A stretch of 64,000 nt of DNA. Source: Panicum virgatum (lineage: Eukaryota; Streptophyta; Magnoliopsida; Poales; Poaceae). Location: positions 45,799,674-45,863,673 of the forward strand of contig NC_053142.1 in NCBI RefSeq assembly GCF_016808335.1, given 5' to 3'. The notes below the pieces were generated by a model that saw only the letters and a program-made list of their open reading frames with translations, did not search any database and had not been told where the DNA came from. Positions 1-10,015 of this stretch are shown here, one piece after another (position 1 is the stretch's first letter; every line of letters starts with the position of its first letter). Both the position numbers and the translations under genes were made by a program.

Positions 1-1790
1 CTAGTTTGTTCTCAGGTGATTAATACCGGAACACACATAAAAAGGACAAAGGATACTACCTGCTTCCAAATTGTTGAGGATACTGAGGTAATACTCCCAT
101 TTAATACCATCAAGGTGCTGTGCAGAAAATTGGATGAAAACATTTTTTTTGGGAGATTGCAATAATCTCAGACATAGGATTATTAATTCTATATTTTCTG
201 TGTGACCGTGACCAAGTGAATAACATATTTTCCCCCTATCTTTGGATTCAAATGCGATCGAATGCCAGCAGGCCAACAAATCCCCACAATAGGCTTAGAT
301 CACAAAATCCAAAGCACCTTCGTGAATCAGCACAGAAGCAGTGCGGGATTTGGCTGAGTGGGATTCTGCTCTAATCCACCACAACTGCCAAACAGGACAA
401 AAATGCATCACAGCTTCCCCCACCCCCACTCCCCCATAGACAAGAGAATGATACACTCGAGCGGACAATTGGGATCCCCTACAAATCGATTCTAACCACA
501 ACACAGATCGAATCAAAATCAATTACGAAATTGGAACAAATCAACCCCAAATCTAATATATGTCCACTTAAACCTCACGCACAGATTGAAACCCTAGAAC
601 TGCATATCATTGGTCAACTCGTGTGCATACCTCAGCGGCCAAATCGATCACGAGGTCATTGTCTCCTTGTCGATGGCCGCCAATCTGATGACGAGGTAAT
701 CAATTCGTTGTCGCCGCCGTCGCTGCCGTGGCCACTTCAGCTGCCCCGCGACAAGAATGAAGATGAAAGTGGGATAAATGAACCAGAGTATGCTTGAGCT
801 CCTCCCCACTTAAACAGAGCCAAAATGGGGTCGCAGGCCCACTTCAGACGGAGACAACCCAATAAAGGCCTAGTGGGCGGCCGCGAGCTCAAAAATATTC
901 TGTCACAGCAGGCCCGGTTGTGTTATTTGCACATGAGTAATCTCATTCATCCGGAGCCGATCCAACGATTGAGAACGTCGATTGACACAAATGCAAGATT
1001 TCAATCGACTGACGTCTAGCAAATCTGAAACATTTTTATCATATACTGATGGATAAGTTAAAAAGGTTTGATCGGAAAGAATCTTTAAACGGCTGACGCT
1101 ACGACGAATGAATTTGGCATTGTTTTGTGCCGTCCGTTCAACAACAATAAATATGTAGATGAATTGCCCTCGTTCCATTTTTTTCGAAAGATTTAGTTCC
1201 ATCTTTCTATGGAGGAAAAATGGGAAGACAGCTTCCACGCGGCACACCGCAAGCCCATGTACGCTTCTAATGGAGGAGCTGCGCACCGACCGGGCCATCC
1301 AAACTTGCTCCGCGCACCATCATCGGAATTCGGAAGCGTACGTATTGCATGATCGCTTCGTTTGGCAGCCCGCCCGCACACCAGACCATCGAACATGGAT
1401 TTTTCACATGCACTTGTGGCCGTATGGTCTATCACAGCCTTTCATTTTGAAATCAATGGTTGGAGATGTGTCAAAGAATCATGAGTAGGTGCGAGAATTC
1501 AGAGTAGGCGAGAAAATCAACGGTTGGATGACATCTCATGTGGACGAGATGAACGGTATAGATAGATCATGTGGTCACATATACATGTGGGGAGACTTTT
1601 TCTCCAGATCAGCGAGCACCGTCTGCCCTCATGGTGACCTGCTCCCGCGCGCAGCTCCCGCCACCTCCATCCCCATCCTTGCGGCGGGACTCACCGGCCC
1701 AGGTTCCCTCTCTGATCCCATCGGCCCGTTTTCCCCTCTCACCTCATGAGCGCGGCTAAATTCAAGGGTTTGCTTTTGCCTTCTCCCATC
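1..1790. other. No confident gene; intergenic or gene-edge sequence
   Basis: Short open frames occur on both strands but none shows a recognisable domain or a consistent exon chain. The minus frame over positions 1-279 is open to the window edge and could be the end of an exon whose remainder lies outside. Around 673-692 there is a short plus-strand stretch with an ATG and a GT donor-like site, but no partner exon was found. I see no transposon ends here. Confidence 0.4.
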
Positions 1791-1822
1791 TCGTCGGTTG
1801 ATATGGCCGATTCCTCGCAGAG

Positions 1823-2271
1823 ATGAAGGGTGGCCTGCCAGTACCAGCGCCTCAGGAGGAGGAGGTGAAGGTGAAGCCGCCCACCGCCGACATGGCCAGG
1901 CCAGGTTCATCCTCCGCCTGCAGGCTCGGATCCAGAGGCGGGATGAGCTGCGCAAGCGCCTCGATGAGCTTCTGTTTGAGTGGAGGAGCTGGGCCGCGAC
2001 CTTGGCCAACCACGTGTTCGCCCACCATGCCAGCGTCGCCAAAGCCAAGCACCAACTCCGCGTCGACTGGAAGGATAGGGGAGCCCTTGCCGGAGGCGGA
2101 CGCCAACGCCCTCCGTGTGCCTTGCTCATGAATGAGCACATTTGGCAGAGGGGCATGGACATGGGCCTGGATGCCTTCACCGATGATTACCATAAGTTCT
2201 ATGAGAACGAGAAGATGCACTCCCAAGTGGAAGCTGAGATAGTATGCGGTGATGAGAATGGAGCTCCATAG
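1823..2271 (+). pseudogene. Frameshifted remnant of an unrecognised charged, helical protein
   Basis: An ATG at 1823 opens a frame starting MKGGLPVPAPQEEEVKVKP. The best protein-like stretch, rich in Arg, Leu and Glu (about 1895-2075), lies in a different frame, which starts without an ATG near 1798. A third segment (about 2127-2271) contains NEHIWQRGMDMGLDAF and ends in GDENGAP before TAG. Codon composition looks coding throughout, but the frame changes between segments and no GT-AG introns explain it. This fits a degenerate copy of a small grass gene. I do not recognise the family and assign no function. A single-exon protein using an unusual start is possible but less likely. Confidence 0.35.
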
Positions 2272-3002
2272 GGTCATGTTGCCTCAAAGTAGTTGTTTAA
2301 CTATCCTGTGTAAAGGTACTGTTGCTCAAAATTAAGAACCTAACTCTATAACAATTTCGTGACCTCGGTTTAATCTGGATGAGAAGTTGAGAATTGAACT
2401 CTTGTTGCTGAATGTTGAGGAGTCCCTTTGAATAAAAGTGCAATTTTGAATTTTGGTCGTGTCCCTTACTTCTGCAATTTGCTTTGGTGGTGATTGGTGA
2501 ATGCCCTGAATCAATTTCGGAAAGAATGAATGCTTTCGATCACCCCCTAATTTCCCTTGTGAAGTGGAATGCTAAACATAAAAGACCAACTTTTGATGTA
2601 GCCATTGAAGACACTTGAATACCAAATTGGCCACTTGATTCTGACCATCTCGTGCTGAGCTATGTTGGTTCATCTCATTGAAGATCCATTCTTGCTCTGA
2701 GCTATTGTTGGTTTCGAGCATCTTTTTCTTGTGTTGGCTTGTGAGCTTTTTATGCTGATATGATGAAATTCAACATCACTAAACTACATGGTTTAGGCAC
2801 CGAGTGTAGTGATCATATGGCATTTTGGTGGGCCTCCGTGAAACGCACCAATTCTTTCCTTGAAATCAAATTTTGCACTGCTGGGTGGAGATAGAATCAA
2901 TAGATTTTGGTGCAAAACTACTCAAGTTTACCATATATCAATAAATCAACCATTCAACCATAAAGCAGAAGTAGCTGAATTAGCTCTATTATTGTTTCCC
3001 TA

Positions 3003-3220
3003 AGAGCGTATTATGATGGGCAACTAGCCGGCTCATATCTATGTGGAGGAGAGTGAAATGAAGAGAGAGAAAGGGAGGGGTGTCATCCACTGCAGCCTTG
3101 AAGATGCACTGCACGTGATGCTATTGGCTGAGTAGCAAGCTGTGCATTAAACAGTAACAGGGCCGCCATCATCACGCGTGCGTTGCTGCCAGCAGCCTGC
3201 AAAACTATTAAACTTGCTCT
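3003..3220. mobile_element. MITE of the grass AGAGC-type TIR family
   Basis: The left end reads AGAGCGTATTATGATGGGCA and the right end, reverse complemented, reads AGAGCAAGTTTAATAG. A purine-rich GGAGGAGAGTGAAATGAAGA segment follows the left end. This layout is common in grass MITEs, but the terminal repeat is imperfect and no clear target-site duplication was found, so the superfamily is left open. The flanks at 2272-3002 and 3221-3556 show nothing recognisable. Confidence 0.5.
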
Positions 3221-3561
3221 GATGCTACTTGCACAACATTTATAGTTCAGGTAGATTCATTGGTGCTTGTCTACTAGTACTTTTGTAAGGACATATATAT
3301 GAGTAGAGTTGTGCTAAAACAATTTTCTTAGGCCATCTACTTCTCCCTTGGTACCACCTATGCTCGTGTTATATGTCTGGACGTCCCACTTATTAGTCTA
3401 ACTGTGTATCTTTCTCATGCATGATTTGTCTGCTAGTGAAGGGCGTCTTAAACCTTACGTTCAAGGACTTCCTTGATGTAGAAAATTTACATTCTTCCTT
3501 TCTAACCCAAAATGGACCGATTTGGCCATGAGCAGGTCGAAGATAGCTCTAACAGGCCTTG

Positions 3562-3841
3562 TGTGACATCCCAGCCCAGGACTTAATAGGATTAATAGGA
3601 TACTCATACCAACAAGTTGCAACTTTTTTTTCGGAAGCCGGTCTCCAAAGAACTCCGAGGTTAAGCGTGCTTGGCCCGGAGCAATTTAGGGATGGGTGAC
3701 CGATTGGGAAGTTATTCCCGGGTGCGCACGAGTGAGTACAAAGTGTGCAGAAAAGATATGTGTTGGTCTGTGAGGGCAGTCTATGTCCTAGAAAGCTGCC
3801 AGAGGTAAGTGGGTCCGGCCTCGGGGAGGCGGGATGTTACA
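3562..3841. mobile_element. Cassandra TRIM retrotransposon, solo LTR
   Basis: The 280 bp segment begins TGTGACATC and ends GGGATGTTACA, and is flanked by a perfect 5 bp duplication CCTTG (3557-3561 and 3842-3846). Inside is a 5S rRNA-like block. LTR length (about 240-350 bp), TG...CA ends and an embedded 5S sequence are the hallmarks of Cassandra, a terminal-repeat retrotransposon in miniature found across vascular plants. Only one LTR is present with a matching duplication, so this is a solo LTR left by LTR-LTR recombination. The perfect duplication suggests a fairly recent insertion. Confidence 0.88.
3636..3725 (+). other. 5S rRNA-derived core of the Cassandra LTR
   Basis: The sequence around 3651-3714 matches plant 5S rRNA closely: AACTCCGAGGTTAAGCGTGC (the internal A-box region), then GGATGGGTGACC and TGGGAAGT (the C-box region). 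The 5' part of 5S rRNA is diverged, and the segment sits inside an LTR, so it is not a working rRNA gene. In Cassandra this block is thought to supply an RNA polymerase III promoter. Confidence 0.85.
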
Positions 3842-3846
3842 CCTTG

Positions 3847-4380
3847 GAGGACCAAACCCTTGTATAATGTGGCAAAATACAAGGATAGCTTGTTGTTAGG
3901 GGCCAATAGTGGATAACTGTATATTCATATATGTTGTTGTTACCAAACAAGCAAGAGGGGCCCCGTGGTTACTGATTAAATTGTGAAGGTTGGAATTCAT
4001 AGGAAAGGTTGGATTTTTTTTATGTACATTTGCTTGAAAATCACTCTAAAGGTTGGATTTTTTGTGTGCATTTGCTTGAAAAGCACTCCGTTTTCCTTGC
4101 AGCAGTCGTTGCGTGATGGCATATGCACGCTCCATGTATGATACAGTACCTCCACCTGAGGAAGACATATTTTGTTGGTAGAGATTGGAATCTAACTGCA
4201 CCACTACATTTCTTGTGACAAAATCTTCAAAACAAGATCACACTTGGATGAGTCTTTTTGTGGAACATTTTTTTTAACGTGGATCAATTTTATTTGAAGC
4301 TAGAACAATTGTTCCGCCCTTGATTATAGATGTTGATGCGAATTCAAGGAAACCCCATGAGCTATTCTAACATAGTATTT
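3847..4380. other. Intergenic, nothing recognised
   Basis: AT-rich sequence. A short direct repeat containing AAAGGTTGGATTTTTT and TGCTTGAAAA occurs at about 4006-4040 and 4049-4083. No gene or transposon end was identified. Confidence 0.4.
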
Positions 4381-4381
4381 G

Positions 4382-4978
4382 TCTTGTGGAGAGAGTTTTG
4401 AATTCCAAGATCAGGATGTTGCTACGAGTGGTGATGAATAGAGAGGGAGTATCCATCGTTCCCTGGGACAAAGTCACATCCCAAGGACTCCAAGGTTTGG
4501 GTGTGAGAACTTCGACACCTTGGTCCCTGTCATCATCGCAACGCCCAAGACCAGGAGGAGAAGGTACAGGAACATCAATGCCATTATTCATGGCCAAGCT
4601 GTCGATCAGGATACACAAGCAGCCGCTGGAAGTGACGATGGCAACTAAGGGTCAGAAGAACACCAGGAAGAGGACATTGCCGAGGGCATTGCTAAGAGGT
4701 GGCAGGAGGAGTTCGTCTTCAAGGGCGCCCAAGATCATGGCTGGTGGCAAGACGAGGTCGCGTTCAAGGGCACTATGGATCATGGATGGTGGAAAGATGA
4801 GGTCGTGTTCAAGGACGCTCAAGATCATAGCTTGGAGGAGGAGGAGGAGACAGTTGGTTGGCAGGTGATGCAGGCAGCCCAGGACCAAGACGTCGAGCCT
4901 CATCAGGTAGTAGAGGATGATTACCAATCTCCTGAAGGCTTCAACACAAATATATTCCTCAACCTCAGTTGTTGAAAG
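4382..4978 (+). pseudogene. Interrupted coding remnant with three 15-residue repeats
   Basis: One frame stays protein-like from 4382 to the TGA at 4976-4978 but is broken by in-frame stops at 4439 and 4646. Its 3' part (4649-4975) is acidic and carries a 45-bp tandem repeat at 4718, 4763 and 4808, encoding variants of FKGxxDHGWWxDEV. An overlapping longer frame (4386-4868) runs through the same sequence but gives low-complexity Arg/Ser-rich translation and is probably a shadow. I do not recognise the family. It could be a decayed transposon-encoded or grass-specific protein. There are no neighbouring retrotransposon motifs to decide. Confidence 0.35.
4718..4852 (+). repeat. 45-bp tandem repeat, three units
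   Basis: Units start at 4718, 4763 and 4808 with exact 45-nt spacing. They share TTCAAGG, ATCATGG or a variant, and a TGGTGG(C/A)A(A/G)GA segment. The third unit diverges in its second half. The period is a multiple of three, so it keeps the reading frame. Confidence 0.75.
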
Positions 4979-5590
4979 TAGCAATGCATACTTGTGAGAA
5001 ACTTCTCGAAGATTGGAGAATATGCATGAACCAGGATTGCCATACTTCATGATGAAATGTGGAATACTCTAGAAACTAGATATTTGTATGGTTAGATAAT
5101 CATGAGGAAAATTCTAGGCGGTGTACCTGATATTTTGTGGAGCCATCGACATGTTTGGTCCAATTAACTACTAAGGAGCACCAGAAAACAAAGCAAACAT
5201 AGCGGGCAATGGTAGTTCTTTCCCAATTAAAAGCAAAATCATTGGATTGCCAATCAATTTTCATGTATGCCCCTAATACATCCTCAACTCACCATATCTC
5301 TGTATCACTATCGTAACTAAAAACTACCACATCTGGCAACAAATTCTACTGCCATCAATCATGCAACTCTGCCATGTCATGTTGCCCCTTTTCCACTTGT
5401 AGAATTGGGAAGATGATCCTATGTGAGCTTACCATGAATATCGAGGCAATCCGCTAATGCACACACCATGATCATTCTACTGATACTACATTATGCTTCG
5501 ACCCAAATCCTAACACCCCCTAGCAATGGATGTGAATACGAGAACTGGCTCACCTCTGACGAATAGCGGACACATCAACCATGGCACAGG
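4979..5590. other. Intergenic, nothing recognised
   Basis: No exon chain, terminal inverted repeat or RNA gene could be supported in this stretch. Confidence 0.4.
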
Positions 5591-5955
5591 CTAGCGGGAG
5601 ACAGAAGTTGTCACTGAAGGGGTTGATGGGGCGGTCATAGGCGTGTTGGAGCCGATGATGGCTGCGTAGTCAGTGACGGCGGAGGCTGCAAGGTTGAGGA
5701 TGTCACAGAGGGCCCGTTCCTCCGCCTCGGAGAACGGTGGGCACGGCCGGGCGAACTGGCGCACCCTGCGCATCATCTCCAGGTCGGTGCAGTAAGCAGC
5801 CAAGTCGAGCTAGTACCGCAGCTTTGTCTCCTTGCCTGTACCATGTTCTCCAGGACCTCGATCTCGCGGTCCACGTCCGGCTTTTGGATCTCCACCCGCC
5901 GCACCTTATACTACCTCTCCTCAATCTTCCGTGCCACCATCTCCGGCTAGCTCAT
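5591..5955 (-). pseudogene. Degraded minus-strand coding remnant, coiled-coil-like
   Basis: Read on the minus strand, about 5955-5830 encodes a charged helical segment including EIQKPDVDREIEVLENMVQ, interrupted by a stop. A different frame then gives AAYCTDLEMMRRVRQFARP and SEAEERALCDILNLAASAV down to a stop at 5591. The two halves are protein-like but need a frameshift near 5800 to join. I do not recognise the family. A real intron cannot be excluded, but no good splice pair was seen. Confidence 0.35.
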
Positions 5956-6640
5956 CTTCCTCTGACCCGGCATTGGTGCTAGTGGAACCTACGCGGACGA
6001 CACCAACATATCAATCCATAACCTCTCGCTCGCGATTGATAATATGAGGAATGGATCGCGTGCCGTTGATACCATTGCATCACCCTCATGCCTAGTTGCC
6101 GCCATCTTGGAATTGGAAGGGAAGGAGATTGTGCAGGGATTTGCATATGTCTCCTTGCGTTCGAGGTAGGGGAGAGAAGAGGAGAAAGAGAAGAAAGAGA
6201 AGAAAAGATTTCGGGGTCCTATATGCTTTGGGAAGATTGGCTAAGTTCCAACCCACCAAAGCCCACTTCCCCACCTTTCATTTTTCTCACCCCCGTTGCC
6301 TCCTCTGCTACCTGGCCGGCGGCGCCAAAGCCACCGTGCCACGCCGCCCTCCGTCCACCCGCCGTGGGCGCCCTTCCTCTAACCTCTCCAACACCACGCC
6401 CCTGCCTGGGACCTAGCTTGGCCGCCGGTAACAACCACCCTAGCCGGCGGCCCTCCACTGCCTTGCCGCTCACCCACACACCACCACCCACCGCCTGTCG
6501 ATTTCTAACCTTCGCTTCGAACACCAACGACCATTTATGCTCCTGTCCCTGCAACCTCGAAACCCCGCCGATGGCCTCAGCCACCATGCGCAGTTACGCA
6601 TCACTTCAGTCAACGGTTCCACGAACCATCGCCTGAAGCC
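5956..6640. other. GC-rich, proline-codon-rich sequence without a supported gene
   Basis: Long open frames exist on both strands (for example 6088-6636 plus and 6219-6587 minus). They are the by-product of CCX/GGX-rich composition, and no domain, signal or splice chain supports either. A purine tract (GGAGAAAGAGAAGAAAGAGA) lies at 6180-6199. Confidence 0.4.
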
Positions 6641-7343
6641 CCATGCGGGAGCTGAGCATGCATATGGTAATTATTGGGCTGACATCCCAACCGTGCAACA
6701 TCTATAGACGGTCTAGGCATTACAAGTTGAAGGAAAGAGATTGTGTGTATGCATGCATGCAAAGAAGACAGTGATGACATCACCCATGCATGCAAATTCT
6801 AAACTAAAAAATATTATAACTATTAAACCGAACATCCAAATTAAATTTGGATTGCACTATTATCTTTCTTATGATAAGAACTTCAAAACAAGACCACACA
6901 TGCCCATTTTTTGCACAATATTTTCATAAAATATATTTTTAATACTAAATAATTAATTTCATATACTGGGACTAGATTTTTTAGAATACGAACAAATAAT
7001 TATTTTTACGAATAAAAATATTAAACATGATGAACAAATAATAATATATTATAAACAAAATATTAAACATCACCAATATTTAATTGTATAAGATAAATAA
7101 TAGTAAATGGGCATCACGACCAAATAAGTTAACATCACCGAACAATTTCGTCTATAGTGCACAAATATTTTGGTATTATAAACAAATTTTTTATGTGTAG
7201 ATAAATAATTTTTCATAAAGAACCAATGCATCTAAATAGCAAAACAAAATTATTCCTATGAGTATATATACACATGCTAAAAAAGTTAGTATATAAAGTA
7301 AATAAATCATCTCATACACCAACTTATTTGGTCTACAATATAA
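6641..7343. other. AT-rich intergenic DNA
   Basis: Very AT-rich with many AATAAT/ATAAAT runs. No gene, RNA or transposon terminus was recognised. A GTATGCATGCATGCAAAG purine-pyrimidine run lies near 6747. Confidence 0.45.
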
Positions 7344-7625
7344 ATAAATTGGGAACATATCAGGTGCAAACCAACATCTCCGTACAAACTATGAAAACTT
7401 CAATTTATGCCATCAGATCAACATCCAAGGGGAGGGGCGCAGGGGGTGGGATGAGGGATTGGCAAAAGTGTGATTAACCAATCCAAGAGTGGGTCCAGAT
7501 TGTAAAATTACCCAATCCCTCATGGCTCCATGCTCCTTGGATATTGATCCGATGATTCAGATTGAAGTTTTCATAGTTTTCACGGAGATGTTGGTTTGTA
7601 CTAGATACGTTTCCAAATAAATTAG
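7344..7625. repeat. Long fold-back (inverted) repeat, MITE-like
   Basis: The left arm (about 7344-7462) and the reverse complement of the right arm (about 7512-7625) align over roughly 115 nt. They share CAAACCAACATCTCCGT, AACTATGAAAACTTCAAT, ATCCAAGG and ATGAGGGATTGG blocks. The spacer is about 49 nt. Arm identity is high but imperfect, with an extra GGGGCGCAGGG-type insertion in the left arm. Nothing in it codes. It is most simply a fold-back MITE in an AT-rich region. Terminal sequence and target duplication are unclear, so the ends are approximate. Confidence 0.65.
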
Positions 7626-7759
7626 CATACACTAAATATGACTCGCTTTTAATTGTAAACAAATAGTTCATACTATAATAGCAGTATGTTAACATTCAAT
7701 TACATAATAAATAAATATTTAAATATAAATGACAAAAGATAAGATACAAATCAAACTAA

Positions 7760-8125
7760 AGATTATGTACGTAAAGGTTCAGTAAAGAAAAAAGAGAATA
7801 AATAAACAAGCAGTTACAAAGGATTAGAAATAAAGAAAAAACAAATATGGAAGGAAAGAAATATGAAAGAAAAAAGAACAAGATAAATAAATATAAGAAA
7901 AAATAAATAGAAAAGAAAAATAAGACACAAATAAAGAAAGAGAAATTAAAGAGCAAAGGAACTAAATATACAAAGAATTGGAAAAAGAGAAAGAAAGAAA
8001 AATAAAAAATATATAAATAGAAAGAAGAAATGAAAAGTAGAAAAAACATAAAAGAAGAAAAAAGAATCGACCAACATGCTTACGTACATCAAGAAAATGC
8101 AAGGGACAAAAAGGAGAAAAAAATA
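7760..8125 (+). repeat. Purine-rich (A/G) low-complexity tract
   Basis: About 350 bp in which the plus strand is almost all A with interspersed G, such as AGAGAAAGAAAGAAAAATAA. The complementary strand is T/C-rich and yields long Phe/Leu/Ser frames that are not genes. Confidence 0.8.
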
Positions 8126-8623
8126 AAATGTAGTATGTCGCAGAAACTTCTCTGTCATGTCTTCCTTTCATACAACTCTCAATTCTAGATGTTTTACGTG
8201 CAACATGGACAAATAATATAAAAAAGGCATAGCCTAGATGACATATAGTCCCCAGTCAATCACCACCCCAGCCGGCGGCAATCTCGCCGCCGACCACTCC
8301 CCCACATCCCTACCCCTTGTTGGCGGTCGCTCCACCCTTACCTCTCTCCTGCCTCGCCGTGGCACGCACGAGCGGCGGCCGGAGGAAGAAGATGGACAGC
8401 GAGATGGGTGCGAGCGGCGGCGGCCGAAGGAAGAAGTCATTGCGGCCTACATGGCCCGCACGAATCTCCAACATCCGAAGGCGGGTGGCCTTCCCACCTT
8501 CTGGAAATCGCCGTTGACCTGCGCGAGATGGAGGCGCAGCACCGCGCGCCTAGGGTGGTCCCTAGTTCATCATCCTCCGTGAGAGTGCCAACGTCACCCT
8601 CGAAGGGCTCCCCACCTACTTCC
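8126..8623. other. GC-rich segment without a supported gene
   Basis: From about 8260 the sequence becomes GC-rich and is open in several frames on both strands. No frame has a recognisable domain or consistent splice sites. It might be a captured gene fragment, but that cannot be shown from this sequence. Confidence 0.35.
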
Positions 8624-8761
8624 ACTGCGTTCGGCAGCTAGCTCCAGCTCCAGTCCAACAGTATTTTCCTCTCACGCCACTCCAGCCACCAGCTCCAGCT
8701 CCAGCTAGTCCAACAGTATTTTTCTCTCACACCATTCCAGCTCCAGCCTGCCGAACGCAGT
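8624..8761. mobile_element. Miniature TIR element, family copy 1
   Basis: Perfect 14-bp terminal inverted repeats ACTGCGTTCGGCAG (8624-8637) and CTGCCGAACGCAGT (8748-8761) bound a 138 bp element. The inside holds two copies of a core reading CAACAGTATTT(T)CCTCTCAC, at about 8657 and 8711, separated by CCAGCTCCAG-type repeats. The same core occurs twice in the elements at 39900 and 56899. No target duplication is obvious. Confidence 0.65.
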
Positions 8762-9348
8762 ATTCGTGTCTTCACGCAGATCGAGTGATTAATATTTGCC
8801 TAACGATGCATTGCATTGCTTAATAGTGCGTCTAAGGGCGCCCGCAGTGGCTAGCGATTTCACCGGCGATTTGTCTAACGTGGATGAAAGAGACGGTTAA
8901 AAATTAACTAGCTAGCGAGTAACTTGTCGCTTATCTCGCACGGCTCCCGAAGAATTCAAAGAGTCTGCTCCTCCAGACCCACTCACACCAGCAGCTCAGA
9001 GTGTTCAATTTCTTTTGTATTTATTCTTCTAAAAGCAGCTCAGCAAGCGAGATGGGCCGCTCTGTTAGAGACGCCTAAGTTGTGGTTTTGGTCGGACCCT
9101 AATCAGGAGGAGAGTGTGTGGTCTTTGTGACTGTGTAGTACTCCGTAGCATCGTATGAATGTTCAGTATTATGGCTAAGTGGTTGCATATGTTCAGGTTG
9201 ATCCAGTAAGCGGTTACACCACGGTTGCTTTTGCACTAATCTCACTGAGTTGTTGTTTCTTCTAATTGAACTACTTGGCCAATGACTGCCTCGCAATTTC
9301 CCTTGCATGAATTGGAATGATTTCTGTTATGATAAGATGGTTTCTCTC
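8762..9348. other. Intergenic, nothing firm
   Basis: A GGGCGCCCGCAGTGG motif near 8840 resembles the start of some grass MITEs, but no matching right end was found. No gene model can be supported. Confidence 0.35.
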
Positions 9349-9926
9349 TTGCAAATTTAATCTGATAAGATGCTCCTGTTATACGCCCCCCACAAATTTA
9401 AACTCCGGCAAAGTAGCATCGAGACAGGATGGACTGCAGACCGACTAAGTGCAAGGGGATGGCCAAACAATGGGGTGTGCCCACTCTGCCGACAGGAGCC
9501 TGAGACCGGGAGACATCTCTTTGTTGATTGTAGAGTTGCGAAGTGCATTTGGTCAGAGCTGACAGATTGGCTAGCACTACCAAGATTCGACAAATATTCG
9601 AGAAGGAAACCTCCTCTGTTCATGCTTGGTGGTCGGCCATGGCTACATTGGCGGGCGTGCCACGACACGGAGTACGATCACTGACCATCCTAGTCACTTG
9701 GGAGATTTGGCGCGTATTTTTAACCGACGAGAGGCGCCAATACCGGTAATTATTTGCAAGATCAAAATGAAGCATGATCTGGAGCTTGGCTGGTGCAAAG
9801 CATTTAGACCTTCTAATTAATAATGTTTAATTTTTTTTGGAGATTTTTCCTCTTCTGTACTTTAGCCCATCGAACTCCTGCTTTTTAATATAACAGGCAG
9901 ATATCTGTTCGTTTCAAAAAAAAAAA
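9349..9926 (+). mobile_element. 5'-truncated LINE (non-LTR retrotransposon) 3' end
   Basis: The frame from about 9370 contains TADRLSARGWPNN followed by CPLCRQEPETGRHLFVDC and AKCIW. This is the zinc-binding domain found at the C terminus of plant L1-type reverse transcriptases (zf-RVT). The continuation needs frame changes near 9660-9690: TWEIWR and then ARIFNRREAP are in different frames, so the copy is dead. It ends in a poly(A) run at 9916-9926, as expected for a LINE. The 5' end, including the polymerase domain, is missing. The poly(A) lies only 90 bp upstream of the next gene's ATG. Confidence 0.8.
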
Positions 9927-10015
9927 GAGACAGGAAGGAGAGAGGTACGCCTAAACCCCACAAATCCCCCGAAACAACCCCCCGCGGAGCTCAAGTCAAA
10001 GCCTAGCCTGTCAAC

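Noticed and set aside
3636..3725. Functional 5S rRNA gene
   Set aside because: Only the internal control region matches and the sequence lies inside a Cassandra LTR with a target duplication.
7756..8171. Minus-strand Phe/Leu-rich frames resembling membrane proteins
   Set aside because: They are the complement of a purine-rich low-complexity tract and have no gene structure.
8838..9090. MITE beginning GGGCGCCCGCAGTGG
   Set aside because: No matching inverted terminus or target duplication could be found on the right.
9421..9940. GAGACAGGA direct repeat as the LINE target-site duplication (9421 and 9927)
   Set aside because: The upstream copy lies inside the LINE's own coding sequence (IETGW), with zf-RVT-like residues on both sides, so it is a chance match.
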